From: Corythucha ciliata
Lineage: Eukaryota; Arthropoda; Insecta; Hemiptera; Tingidae
Length of the DNA: 64,000 nt
NCBI GenBank assembly: GCA_038030265.1
Contig: CM075937.1
Span: 42,946,198-43,010,197, forward strand
Direction: 5' to 3'
This document shows positions 1 to 10,154 of the stretch, one piece after another. The position numbers and the translations under genes are program-made. Within the stretch, counting starts at the first letter, position 1, and every line of letters begins with the position of its first letter. The notes beneath the pieces are model-generated. The model searched no databases and was not told where the DNA came from. It saw only the letters and a program-made list of their open reading frames with translations.

Positions 1-600
1 TAATTTTACCAAAAGTGGCTAAATTGACCATTTAAAAAAAATCAACACCAGAGAAACGGCTGGGTCAATTGTGACAAAAGAAAGAATGATTCGACGCAGA
101 ATACAATGCTTTTAAAAAATGAAAGGGAAACATTTTTCGTAGAATGCGTCATTAAGGAGTTATAAGCAAAAAACTGACAAAAGTGCCAAAAATGAGCAGT
201 TTTTCGCGATTTTTTCAAAACGCACTTTGGAAATTTTGTTGAATCTCTTCAAATTCGTGTTCCTCACTCCAAAAAACATAGAATAAACTGAAAAAATCGA
301 AGATGAGATTTTTGTCCACGTGGAACTACCGTTTGACTGAACTATTATAACAAGTATGATTTTTTTTTGTTGTTGTTGTTCAATCTTGTTGACCAATCCT
401 GCCTTGTGTTTTTCTTCTTTTAACGACGTTCTGTCGTTAAAAAAATCGAAAAATGTTTGTTGTTGAAAAGTCTGGACGTTTCTTTGACGAAACGTCGTCA
501 AAAGAAGACAAAACAGGACAATGCAGGGATCGGTCAATAAAATTGAATAAATCAAATCACGCCTGCCTCCAAGTAAAAATTATCAAAAAATAATAATTTT
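1..600. other. Unassigned AT-rich sequence
   Basis: No gene is recognised here. Stop-free stretches on the minus strand are low in complexity (glutamine and lysine runs from A/T-rich sequence) and match no family I know. A small hairpin lies at 420-440, with arms TTAACGAC and GTCGTTAA. The stretch could be the distal part of the Harbinger element that begins at about 608, but no terminal inverted repeat is visible. Confidence 0.4.
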
Positions 601-607
601 AATCCAA

Positions 608-1490
608 TTATATGCCAACGTACTTCCATTGGAATCGAATTTCCCCCTCTGGGCTGAAAAAGTAGATTCCCAATTTATTCCGCACGTAATTGGCGTATGT
701 TTGAGAACGGTTTTCGTCAAGTGTACTCCCATCGGGTGCGTTCGGCACTTTGCACTTTCCCATTGGTCCCATCCAAGTCTGAAGGTTCTTGAATTTTTCC
801 TTCGCGAGAACGGATAAAATTGTGCAGAACACAAGCAGCTTTGACGTTGGCTATGGCTTTATTTTTCGTTGCAACAGATTGGGCTCTCGAACAGTCTAAA
901 TTTTGAACTTAACATTCCGAATGCGCATTCAACACTTTTCCGCCCTCTTGAGAGTCGATAATTGAAAATTCTTTTTGCATCGTTCAGCACTTTTTTTTTG
1001 GGAAAGACCTCATTAAATATGGTAACAAAGGGAACGCTTCATCCCCCACAAAATAGTATGGAAACTCCTCGTCGTCACTGCTTCCCGGAATACAACCAGG
1101 CTTCGGAATATCCAGCTTTCCTTCTTTCTCTCAGGTAGTTTTCCAAACGAGGAATGGTGAAAAACTGTCCCATCACTGTTTCGTCCGAGATCTCCAACAT
1201 CAATTGGAGTGAACATGCCATCTGCGTCAGCCACAGCCATGAGCACGATTGAAAAAAACCCTTTGTAATCAATGTTTCGGGATCCCGTATTTTTTATTTG
1301 AACCAATGCAAAGAGGCAAGTTCCACAACTCAAAATAACGCTTTGCTATTGCCGTTCAAGCTCGTTCGTCTGGTATGAGCCCATATGGTTTCGCAAGTAG
1401 AATAAACTATTTCTGAAATCGTGGATTTCCCTCTGTAGAATTGCAGTGCTAGGTCTTGGAAATTGCTTCCAGTTGACAGATACCTGGAAA
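608..1490 (-). pseudogene. Harbinger-type (DDE_Tnp_4/HARBI1-like) transposase pseudogene
   Basis: This is a decayed transposase of a PIF/Harbinger DNA transposon, the family that cuts and pastes through a DDE nuclease. Reading from 1,490 downwards, an apparent splice acceptor is followed by a helix-turn-helix-like segment (YLSTGSNFQDLALQF, FYRGKSTISEIV). Next comes the nuclease core with IDYKGFFSIVLMAVADAD and IDVGDLGRNSDGTVF (1,150-1,290). After a frame change, FPYYFVGDEAFPLLPYL follows at 1,020-1,070, and after another change FNYRLSRGRK, SSKFRLF and VKAACVLHNFIR (about 830-980). These blocks occur in the order and spacing typical of the family. At least two frameshifts and several stops mean no functional protein is made. 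The N-terminus is missing or lies upstream of an intron. Confidence 0.88.
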
Positions 1491-1619
1491 AAATGAAGCC
1501 ACTTCATTGTCTTTGTCATCATTAGCTATTCGTTCGGTGGCTACTGCCAGTACGGTAAAATTGGCAGTTGTCATTTGGGAAGCGTGATTTTGACCAATTA
1601 AATTAATGTGTTATTAATA

Positions 1620-1750
1620 TTACTAGTTTTTCAGCCATAAACAATAGGAAAAACTCAAAAGTTCTCTAACGATGCCTTCAGCACAAGAAGGCGAAAGTTC
1701 AGGAAACGAAGAAGTAGAAGAAGAAAAAAGCCAAAAACCCTATAAATAAA
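1620..1750 (+). pseudogene. Short ORF start shared with a second locus, probably from the Harbinger second ORF
   Basis: An ATG at 1,672 opens a short acidic reading frame (MPSAQEGESSGNEEVEEEK) that stops after about 25 codons. Nearly the same sequence, about 100 bases with only a few differences, is present on the opposite strand at 59,610-59,740, inside a hAT-type element. Its divergent position relative to the transposase remnant would suit the accessory DNA-binding ORF of Harbinger elements; that link is inference. An A/T-rich stretch follows and nothing else of the protein is visible. Confidence 0.45.
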
Positions 1751-1920
1751 ATATTAATGAAATTAATGTGTTTTATTTTTGCAATACTGGAAGCAGCCAA
1801 TACAAACAAAGCTAATGTCTTGCGGTGCACATGCGGTAAAATTCATGAAATTTTCCTTCAAACTGGGTTATTTCGCGAAAAACCACCACCGAACTGTGTT
1901 TCACGTTAATTAAATTATAG

Positions 1921-2124
1921 GGGTGTACCCAAATTCGTTTTTTTCTTTCTACTTCGCATGTAGTACGAAATGAGAACCTATTCCTCCGACGAGCTCATGG
2001 CGAAAACAAAAAATATCACTTTGGTATCGCTTGTATAAACATAGTAACGGACCTATATGTTCCGCGATATATATTGCTTTTCTATCGTGTTGCTTTCATA
2101 TCGTCTAGTGTGAACGCCGCCTTA
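1921..2124. repeat. Possible right end of the Harbinger element
   Basis: The sequence ends with GTCTAGTGTGAACGCCGCC next to TTA (2,103-2,126). Harbinger ends often read as GC-rich 'GTTCACAC' blocks beside a TTA or TAA target duplication, so this may be one terminus. No matching opposite terminus is found in the window, so the assignment is weak. Confidence 0.25.
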
Positions 2125-3662
2125 CAAGCCCTGATAAGTAATTTCTCTAATTGTTAACCTCCGAACCTTGATAATTGCCCTAAAAACGCTAATAAAGTTT
2201 GGCAATGTCCTACACGACTAAACGAGCAGAGGTGGGTCTGCAGGTGCAAGTCCTTCATCTCATTTCACATACCCCCAACAAGGTCTTGCACGTCTAATAA
2301 CAATTTTCGTTCGTACTATATTACTTCATTGCACCTCTTCGTGCAGTCTTTTCACCTTTTTACAATTCAGTCCACGCTCCTCCACCGCAACCGCCACAAC
2401 ATATTTTTCACCTATAGAGCCGAATCACTAATGAACATTGAGCACTTTCAAATCCCCAATTTAAAAGTCTCTCTCTCTCTCCCCCCTCCAATTGTCATCT
2501 GTTGAACTAAATTAGGGACATTCGGGGTCTCGCGAAAGTAGGACAACGAATTTTCCACGCGGATGCAAAAAGAAAGTGGAAAGATTACAAATTCGCATCG
2601 GGACCCGAGACTCCACAGCAGATGCTCTCTCAACAAAAGGGATCGATATCAATTTAAACTTGTCCGCCTAGATATAAATATATGCGTTGCACCTGCTCAG
2701 CCCAGTCTTTTTCTGACTCTGATTTCCATGAGGCTACGGACTGAATTTGCTAGCGCGTGTCCAACAACACGTCATTCACCAATTAGGGGGTCCTCTAATC
2801 CCTCTAGAATTTTAACAAAAAATATCTAATAATTTAATATACGCTCCTTTGAACATAATAATTTTCGTCCAATTTTCAAACTTCAAAGACTATAATTAAT
2901 TGTGTCTTTTTGTCTTCCCAAAGTAGTCTTTGAATAGGATCGATTTTTCCCCTCCCTCTACAATATCTTCACCCTTCCACCCGTAGACTACTCCAGACGA
3001 CTCAACCCTTCCAAAAGCGAAAAAAAAACCTCATCCTTCATTTTTTTTTGTTTAGTCATATTTTTTCTCTTGGATTTCAAAGAAACGGTACTTATTACGT
3101 TGTTCATTTGTCACTGCCGGGATTTCCGGATTAGAATCTGACGTCCAGTGGAAAAAATGACTTACAATTTAAATGGATTCCAATAGTCACTGTGATGGGG
3201 AAATATTGGCTTTTTTTTTTCATTCGCTCCCTTCGTTTTGAAATCATTGGAAACGAAGGTTGGTTGTGCTATGGGGGGGGGGGGATGTAGTTCAGCATAT
3301 TTCAATCTGTTCATTTTATTTCTCTCTCCCAGAAGAGAATGGTATTTCAAAACCTCTAAATATGTAGGAGGTACTCGGTGGAATATAGGTATTCCTCGGG
3401 TGAGACTTATTCACGTTGCCATTCAATTTCAAGCTATGGACTCGGTGAATGTACGTAGAGACGGGGGGCAGCATTGTAAGCACACGTGTTGGAAAAATGA
3501 AACAAAAATAATCTTCTTTCAAGTTCTTATTAGCTTTTTTCACCAAGATCGATGTTTACACCACCAAGCGAAGGTATTTTTACGGTTTTGTGAGTTTACG
3601 GGATTTTTATAGTCATCTAGTTATATTTTTATAGCTATAGGTGATCTCTATATTTTTCTCAC
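2125..3662. other. Non-coding stretch with simple repeats
   Basis: No coding region is supported. The stretch holds a (CT)n tract at about 2,469-2,486, a run of G at 3,271-3,284, and several A and T runs. Small open frames overlap one another on both strands without splice sites or recognisable motifs. Confidence 0.4.
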
Positions 3663-3801
3663 CTAGGGTCCGAGTGGAGGAGGGTGTGACGGTGGCATCA
3701 CCATGGCTGCTCCGGCCAATCCGTTCCTCCTCCAACTTGCGATGGAGACCGTCTCGGTCGAGAGGACCATGTGCCCGTATCCAAATCAACTCCGCATCCT
3801 C
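3663..3801 (-). CDS. Candidate internal exon of an unrecognised gene
   Basis: On the minus strand a 139-base stop-free segment is bounded by a strong acceptor (pyrimidine-rich, ending GTTTCAG) and a good donor (GTGAGA). It is visibly richer in G and C than its flanks. In the open frame it reads EDAELIWIRAHGPL, then a charged segment (RKLEEERIGR), then a Ser/Thr-rich end. 139 bases gives a phase change of one. I do not recognise the protein, and no partner exon was found within a few hundred bases either side. It could be a genuine exon of a gene with long introns, an exon captured by a transposon, or a chance open frame. Confidence 0.35.
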
Positions 3802-3891
3802 CTGAAACAAAAACAAACAAAAAACACGTCAAAATTTAAACTTAAACAAGCCGAAATTATAACAGTGGCCAAGGAATTAAAATGGCGGTAT

Positions 3892-3977
3892 AATACCTGA
3901 GTTTAAACTCTTCTGTGTGAGTTATAGGTTGTTGTTAGCTCTTATTGAGTTACTAGTCCAGAATTACTTACATAGTG
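3892..3977 (+). repeat. Direct repeat, copy 1 (~86 bp)
   Basis: This block begins AATACCTGA and ends near ACATAGT. A nearly identical block lies at 4,665-4,751 in the same orientation, with three or four differences. About 690 bases separate the two, so the pair could be short terminal direct repeats of a miniature element. Confidence 0.7.
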
Positions 3978-4664
3978 CCGTCTGATCTAATTTTGTCTTC
4001 TATGTGGCTTCACTACAGCCTTCGCGGAGAATCGATCGTCGTGAAAGAAGACACGGGATCGCGAGAAAAATATCGTGTGAGAAGAAATGAATCTGTCAGG
4101 CTTGAAAACTAAAATTGCTTGCCATTGACGTGACATTGCGATTTAAAGTGAATTTAGGAAGCCGTTGTCAACGCTCACGAGAAAGTCGAATCAAATAGGA
4201 AAATAACGGAGAATGCCGCAATCGTTCTATCAAAATGTCTTCAAGCCAAGACGAGAGACTTGTGTGCTAAACTTAAGCAACTTAAAAACTTTTTTTTATC
4301 GTTCAAACGCATCCACGGTGACACTCAAAAAAGGTGAAAATCACGGCAGATGAATAAAGGGCATTGCCCTCCCCGAGAATCCCCCCCACCCTCTCACTCC
4401 TACAGTTGAGATCAGAACATTGAATACTCATTGCTACAAGGTTTAATTTGTACCAAATACATGCGATGTAGACTCTTAAACGCAAGAAAAACTTTGTTTC
4501 CGAGTGGTGTCCGTTAAATTGAATAAATGAGGACTATAACACAAGAAAATCAGAAAGAACCGATTAGTTTGTTGTGTGACACCCATTTTAATTTTAATGG
4601 GATAAAGCAGTGTAAAATTGCAACGTCCCTTCGTAATTGCCCCCTCCATATTAAATTTATCTAA
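3978..4664. other. Sequence between the two 86-bp direct repeats
   Basis: No gene is recognised. A plus-strand open segment at 4,019-4,110 follows an acceptor-like CACTACAG and reads LRGESIVVKEDTGSREKYRV before a short tail and a stop. It has a protein-like composition but matches no family I know. The remainder is A/T-rich. Confidence 0.3.
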
Positions 4665-4751
4665 AATACCTGAATTTAAACTCTTCTGTGTGAGTTATAG
4701 GTTGTTGTTAGCACTTATTGAGTTACTAGTCCAGAATTACATTACATAGTA
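4665..4751 (+). repeat. Direct repeat, copy 2 (~87 bp)
   Basis: Second copy of the block at 3,892-3,977, in the same orientation. It differs by GAATTT for GAGTTT near the start, a single change in the middle, and a two-base shift near the end. Confidence 0.7.
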
Positions 4752-5019
4752 CTGGTATTATTAATCTCAGAATTAATAGTCCAACGCATAACTGTTGCGC
4801 CACAGGGACGACCCCAGTAGACTTTTGCAGGAATTATCCAGTTAAAAGAGGAAGAGGCAGTTAGTCTTTGGTTTGTTAGTAACTACATCATGATTTTCTG
4901 GGACCCAGCCCACCGTATGAAAAATCCGAATCATTTGATGCGAGCCTGCCACCTGCACAGGACGTTTTTTCTTATCGTGGTGACACTTCTGAGATCACCA
5001 GCCATTTTCCGTTCGACAG

Positions 5020-5041
5020 GGGCTCACGTTTACGTGAGCCC
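5020..5041. repeat. Near-perfect 22-bp palindrome
   Basis: GGGCTCACGT, then TT, then ACGTGAGCCC: ten paired bases around a two-base centre. It contains ACGTGA, a bZIP/bHLH-like core. No gene start lies nearby, so a regulatory role is unsupported. Confidence 0.5.
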
Positions 5042-5506
5042 TATGATATCCCTATGAATATTTAAAAGAGCCAATCCTGTAAAACGATCTGTGGTTCTGT
5101 CGCTGTTCTCAACGTGCTGAAGTGTTGCTCACTGGAAGGGTTGCAATTGCAGTTGATGGGATTCACTGTATACTCGCACTGGGGTCACGTTTTAACGCCA
5201 GATCCAGTTTTTGAGCGTGTTATGAATTTCACGCGAATTGAAACGAAATTCAATGTGAGAATTTCACCATCTGGAAAAAGTAATGAAGACCTCTACTATA
5301 GCTCGTCAAGTTGAACGTGGGATGAGCCCTTCTGGCTGCTTTTCCTTTCTTTCCCCATGATACCTTGGCTTGAAAAATACACTTTGATAAATATGTATTT
5401 AGAACCACTTCAGTTACGAAAGTAGAGGGAGGAGTAGTTAGAACTGACCGAACGAGAGAGCTCTGTCCGATGGTTCATATTCTTTTTGACGCGCTGTGCA
5501 CAAAAA

Positions 5507-5775
5507 TTACAATGCCTTTGTTACATCATCCTCACAAAATTTCACTTTGCAATCAGGTACGTGGCCGGGAAGATTGAATGCATCAATAATGACGCCAGTG
5601 AAGCGTTCTTCAATGTCCAAAATCACGGAGTCCAAGCGTGGGATGCAGATGGATAACCTCTTGGGATGGTCTTCTAGATCTAGAGGCGTCGTAGGTGTCT
5701 CTATCCTCTATTATGCTTCTGTTTGCTTGGCATTGCAAGCTACAAGTAGGCAAGTTCTGCTGTTCCAACCGCTGC
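5507..5775 (-). pseudogene. hAT-type transposase fragment (TTF-zinc-finger/P52rIPK-like class)
   Basis: The minus strand encodes LPTCSLQCQANRS and, after a frameshift near 5,693, ICIPRLDSVILDIEERF followed by about 25 residues to a stop at 5,507. In hAT transposases and the domesticated '52 kDa repressor' family a conserved 'R..NR.N' segment precedes 'YYR.SIFIPYLD.FI..L..RF' with the same spacing, which supports the call. Only this short part of the protein is present, and neither the zinc finger nor the C-terminal dimerisation domain is seen. It is a broken relic, not a gene. Confidence 0.6.
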
Positions 5776-5852
5776 TAAATTCTATCTAGATTATGCTATA
5801 ATTTTGACCTTTGGTTCCGAATGAGTTCTTTAAAGAAATAAAAGTCTAGGAA

Positions 5853-5898
5853 TCCCAGGGGGGAGCATCGCCCATGCTCCCTCCTCCTGGGACCTCCG
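5853..5898. repeat. Imperfect hairpin
   Basis: TCCCAGGGGGGAGCAT pairs with ATGCTCCCTCCTCCTGGGA across a five-base loop, with a small bulge. It may be the closing end of a small foldback element. Sequence from here to about 6,400 shows no gene. Confidence 0.45.
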
Positions 5899-6399
5899 AC
5901 GGTGGGATTACCGTTTGCCGACCGTGTACTTTCGAAAACTTGATCCAACGCTCTTGGCTAACGCCAGCAGGCACTTATATTCGCATTCAGCTCCTTAAAA
6001 TCTATCAATTCTCCTCTCTTTCTCCAATTCATCCTCACGTTCATCTCGAAAGGCGAATGTAGTGAACAGAGCAATGGCGATGCCGTTGGGGAGTGGTGGT
6101 GATTAGAGGTAAGGGAGTGTTAGATTTTTGGCTTGTTTTTGTTCTAGCTTTGGGTTTTACGTGTTAATGTGTGAGATATTGAGTATCTAACTTATTGTTC
6201 ACTGCTATTCTTGTAATATAGCCAATTTCTAAGGAGGGATAACTGTTTGTGCCCGAAATGCATGCGACCAATAAAGAAGACTGCAAAATGGTTGTAATTA
6301 GTTACTGAATTGGTGAAGGAGAAAAGAATTTACAGAGGGACAACCGTATGAAGAGGGAGGTGGACTCAGTTAAAATATGTCAAACGAGACCAGTTTTAG

Positions 6400-6640
6400 T
6401 TTGACAAAATAACCATAAATGTTGGTTGTTTTTTATGACATGTCAGGTAGAGTTAGGTTAGGTATTGGCAATCTAGGTAAACTAGTTAGTTTACACACTA
6501 GCCAAAGCTGGTGCTGGTTATTTTCTGAGAACCCCCGTTTTCTCACAAAATAGCGGCGATCTTGGCTAGTTTACATACTAGCTGGTTAGTTTACAAACTA
6601 TCCAAGTAAACACTTTAACCGTAACGTATACCTAAGAACC
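6400..6640. repeat. Cluster of short inverted and direct repeats
   Basis: Variants of CTAGTTTACACACTAGC and GGTTAGTTTACAAACTA recur at 6,480-6,510 and 6,563-6,603 in both orientations around a TTTTCTGAGAAAACGG-like centre. This resembles a degraded foldback element. Confidence 0.35.
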
Positions 6641-6846
6641 TACCATTAAAAATAAACTCTCGAAACGAGAAGCAAAAGTGGAAGATCATGGTCAGCCTTA
6701 CAAAACGCATTAGAATTACCGGCTGTGTCAAAAACTGCCGAACATTTCCCTCGCACCCCTTTAGGGCGAACAGAAAACGAATCCCCCTGGGTGTCTGCCC
6801 AAGTCGCTCCTATGAAAATCGTTTTGCCGGGTAGGCCCATAACCAA

Positions 6847-6873
6847 CCCGCACGACTTGAAGAGTCGTGTGGG
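6847..6873. repeat. Strong 11-bp stem-loop
   Basis: CCCGCACGACT (6,847-6,857), loop TGAAG, AGTCGTGTGGG (6,863-6,873); the stem is perfect apart from one G:T pair. A run of T follows two bases later, but this is not a bacterial context and no gene ends here. Confidence 0.45.
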
Positions 6874-7865
6874 CTTTTGCCTGGCTCTTTAAGTGGTTTT
6901 GACTCATCTCGCTGTAGGTATTATAATTATTGTAAAACTAAAATTAAGTCATTTGAAAACATTACGGGGTAGTGTAGCAAGGCTTGGGGGGGGGGGGCAT
7001 GAACACGGGTCGTGTGGTGCATCGGCAGCCTATAAACAGAAAAAAAAACTCTGGATGAATGAAGTTGACCCACTTTCGGAGGATTATTATGTACTTGAGA
7101 GCCCCCCTTTTTTTTGTCCCTAACAAGAGGAAATAACAGTAAAAAGACATTCAGGAAGGAAAACAGACGAGGAATGTCTCAGCGTGAGTACGAGAAATCG
7201 TGTCATTCAACCCCTTCCCCCTCACTAAACATTCAGCTTTTTTTGTATATGTAGAATCGACGCAATCTGACTATCTATTCGCTTTCGTCGAGCTTTTTTC
7301 TCTCTCTACTATTGACAGATGAATTTGTGTTAATAACGAATTTCACTCGCCGACTCTGACAAATTGGACGGGAAGCTTTCAACGTTAGCTCTTTCAATCT
7401 GTTCTATTCAAAATGGCAATGCTTTGCGGAAAACCAACTATTCGACCATGCGACTCGTGAACTTGCCTCGGAGTTGACTAATCAAAAAAGTCAATTTTAC
7501 GGGGTAGACCAATTCAATAACAAAGTTCCGCGGGCTCGTATCCTTCGAAAACCAATTTCGTCGTTTCTCAGCCAAATTTAATGTTCCCTAGTATAGTTTC
7601 AATTCGCCAGTTCACTATCCAAAGCGTCTGGTCTTCAATTAAACATTTATTTTGTTTTTTCGTCATTCCCCAAAGAAAAAGTTCAGCGTAGCTTGCAGGC
7701 AAACACGCACAATCTCTAAAATCACGAAATTTGGTTTTCGAACGTGACAACCTCGAGACATTGAGTTTCCAAGAGCCAGAACCAGAAAAATTGGATTCCG
7801 AAAGAAGCCAAACGTATAAAATTTAACTTTTCAAGGAGCGATTGCTTTCCCTTAGTGAGAAACGG
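6874..7865. other. Unassigned sequence
   Basis: No gene is supported. The stretch holds G and T homopolymer runs (about 6,985-6,998 and 7,107-7,116). Short open frames on both strands lack motifs. Confidence 0.35.
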
Positions 7866-7998
7866 CCCTGGGGGGCAAGTACGAAGGAGTGTTATAATTT
7901 TAACGCGGCGTTATCCTTCACAAGTAAAATGGTTGTCACGTGGACACCACCAGCCCGTGTTATTTCATATAACACCCCTTCGTACTTCAGCCCCTGGG
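7866..7998. mobile_element. MITE of ~133 bp with long terminal inverted repeats
   Basis: The left end CCCTGGGGGGCAAGTACGAA continues GGAGTGTTATA. The right end, read on the other strand, is CCCAGGGGCTGAAGTACGAA continuing GGGGTGTTATA. About 30 bases pair with few mismatches, and the centre is unrelated. Such a short, non-coding, terminally inverted unit is a MITE. Target duplication and superfamily are unclear. Confidence 0.7.
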
Positions 7999-8106
7999 CT
8001 TAGGAAGAATCCCCTAGAAGAATATCACGGACACGCTTGCTTGGCTTCCTATACAGAAATCAAGACCGAAGAACCGGCGAACGCTCTAGGAAGACTCCTG
8101 CGGAGC

Positions 8107-8234
8107 TGTAATAGAAAAGTGAAACACGTGTGAGAGGAGATGAGAATGAATTTCACAGCCATGTTGTGCTCATAAATTTTAGATGTGAAAATTGATCTCA
8201 TCTCGTCTCACATGTGTTTCACTTTTCTTTTACA
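8107..8234. mobile_element. Foldback/MITE of ~128 bp
   Basis: The left arm TGTAATAGAAAAGTGAAACA continues CGTGTGAGAGGAGATGAGA. The right arm, on the other strand, reads TGTAAAAGAAAAGTGAAACA continuing CATGTGAGACGAGATGAGA. Arms of about 45 bases leave a centre of about 30. No coding capacity. Confidence 0.75.
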
Positions 8235-8539
8235 ACCCCCAGCGAAGTCCCCTCCGGGAAAACGTACCAAAAAAACGGATTGCACAAGTCCCTAGCTCTT
8301 AATTAAAATAATTTCCACGCTGACTATAATTTCCGCGCTGGCAAAGTTACCAATTTTGCAGGGTGGAGTTTCCACCCCCCACCACCGCCACATCCCGTCA
8401 CTAAATACCAACGCCATGTGGGTTTTTGAACACAAACCCGGGACAAAAATTCAAGCCGAAAGTTTTTGGCGCAAGTCCGGGGAGAGGAAAACGTTGGTTT
8501 TTTGCACACAAAAAAGTGTAAATTTTAAGCTAGAATTAT

Positions 8540-8960
8540 GATAAATCGGAGAAATGTGACCTTTTGAGGGCGATTCCACGGCTAAACGTTTAGAAGAAAA
8601 ACTGATTCGAGGAAAAAAAAATTGAGAAACATTGTTTAATCGTGACATTAACGTCAAAAATCGCTATTCACGGACAAACTTGGCAAAAGCCACTGTTTGC
8701 GGCATTTCCGGATCGAAAAACACGTTAATTAAAGGAGAAGAGATTTAAAGGAGACGAGAATTGAAGGAGTTAATTAAAAATGAGAAAAAGCGTTAATTCG
8801 AGTCTAATAATGAAGGAAAAGGGATAATTCGTGTTTATGAGACCGTAAACCCACTCTCTTCGCGGCTATAAAATTGATATAGAAAGCACTGATTTTGCGG
8901 GTAAAATTGGAGAAAAACGCCAATTCGTGGTTTTAAAGGAAACTTATTCCCGGCTATTAG
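8540..8960 (+). repeat. Degenerate ~30-bp repeat array, family A (short)
   Basis: Recurring blocks such as AAAAGCGTTAATTCGAGTCT, TTCGCGGCTATAAAATTG and AAACGCCAATTCGTGG match family A, whose consensus is roughly GCTAATTCGCGGCTAAAATT followed by GAGAAAAAC. Units are strongly diverged. Confidence 0.6.
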
Positions 8961-9301
8961 GCAATTGTTGGGGTCAAGTCTTGCGCCTGAAAGTTGCATG
9001 GGTCGGAATTTGAGGATACATTTATTTTTCCCTGTTTATTTACACTAAAAATAAAAATTATGATGTGCTCCGTTCCTCGAAAAATCGTTTGCTGAAATTT
9101 TAAGAAATATTGCAAGTATTAGGCCCCCCTTGACTCTCCCCCTTTTCTGTTATGACGTAATTTAGTCTTTGGCTTCAATGCGGGCTTCTCTGATTTCCCT
9201 ACATGTATGTTACTGTTGTCCTTGATTTTTTTTTTATTTGTTTATGAATAATGTTGAGTGACAGCCTGACAGCTCATTTCACTTTCAAATACGAGAATAG
9301 T

Positions 9302-9704
9302 CCAGGGGGGTGATTCTGTAACTCGCAAAATGTACGTGTCGTAATTGGGAAGGAGGGGGAGAGGATGTACCCCGTTGCCTTGGTTTTTCCACGTATTTGT
9401 CAAGAATTTATTATTTTTTCTTCGAGACCACACATTCTAGCGTGAAAATTCCACAGTTTAATTCACTAGTGGTGGATTTCACCACCGAGAGTTAAGGGTT
9501 GAGTTACGTTAACTCAGAATTAACTGAAAAAAGGCGTCACTATTTATGTAAACAATGTTAGAGTTAGGTAACTCCAACCTAACTCCCGGTGGTGAAATTG
9601 GCTCTAGGTATCGTAAAAACCATGGCAACGAGGTACCTCCCCTCGCCCTTCTTCCTTTTTACGACACGTAAATTTTGCAAGTTACAGAATCACCCCCCCC
9701 CCCC
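9302..9704. mobile_element. MITE (GGGGGGTGATTCTGTAACT ends) split by a second insertion
   Basis: The left end reads AGGGGGGTGATTCTGTAACT and the right end is its inverted counterpart at about 9,660-9,704. Arms are about 60 bases. Another copy in reverse orientation lies at 31,739-31,996 and matches almost end to end, except that the present copy carries 138 extra bases (9,470-9,607). Without the insertion the element would be about 260 bases. It is non-coding. Confidence 0.8.
9470..9603. mobile_element. Nested 134-bp MITE
   Basis: It is inserted in the MITE at 9,302-9,704. Its ends carry the inverted pair TTTCACCACCGAGAGTTA and TTTCACCACCGGGAGTTA. CTAG is present on both sides (9,466-9,469 and 9,604-9,607) but only once in the uninterrupted copy at 31,8xx, so a 4-base target duplication is likely. 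The empty-site comparison makes this insertion well supported. Confidence 0.75.
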
Positions 9705-10150
9705 GCCACCGATATTTGAAAAATACTGCAGTTTCCAGTTTGCCCTCGTTGTCGAAGGAACCGCAAGACGCCGAATACAATTTTTATGAGTTTACCTGAG
9801 TGGATTCGAATCATCCGAGGAGACGTACTGTGCAGCAAGGTCATTCTGCAGTTAGTGAAAGTGGAACCAGAGAGTTTGAAATGACCCGATTTGTGTGTTA
9901 CACCAAAAATATAATACCTACTCATAAATTATTTAATAATGAACTTGAAAATAGGACGCTTCCAAGATATAAGAGATTTGGCCACAATATCATGTATAAA
10001 CGACTTGTCTCAAAGAACCTAAAAGTACCTAGTAATTGTGTCTAAAACTTTTCTTCCGAGTGGTCAGCTTCTTTTCGTCGCCTGATGTATGCATACTGTT
10101 TCTTTTTTCTGACTTTTGCTACAAACAAACGTGCCACTATAAATAAAGGA
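9705..10150. other. Unassigned sequence
   Basis: No gene recognised. Overlapping small open frames on both strands have no motifs. The stretch separates the MITE from a long repeat array. Confidence 0.3.
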
Positions 10151-10154
10151 AGTG

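Noticed and set aside
160..555. 131-codon open frame on the minus strand
   Set aside because: Low complexity (Gln, Lys and Phe runs), no homology, no splice signals.
6847..6880. Bacterial-type terminator (stem-loop plus T-run)
   Set aside because: The window is eukaryotic, no gene ends upstream and the T-run is short.
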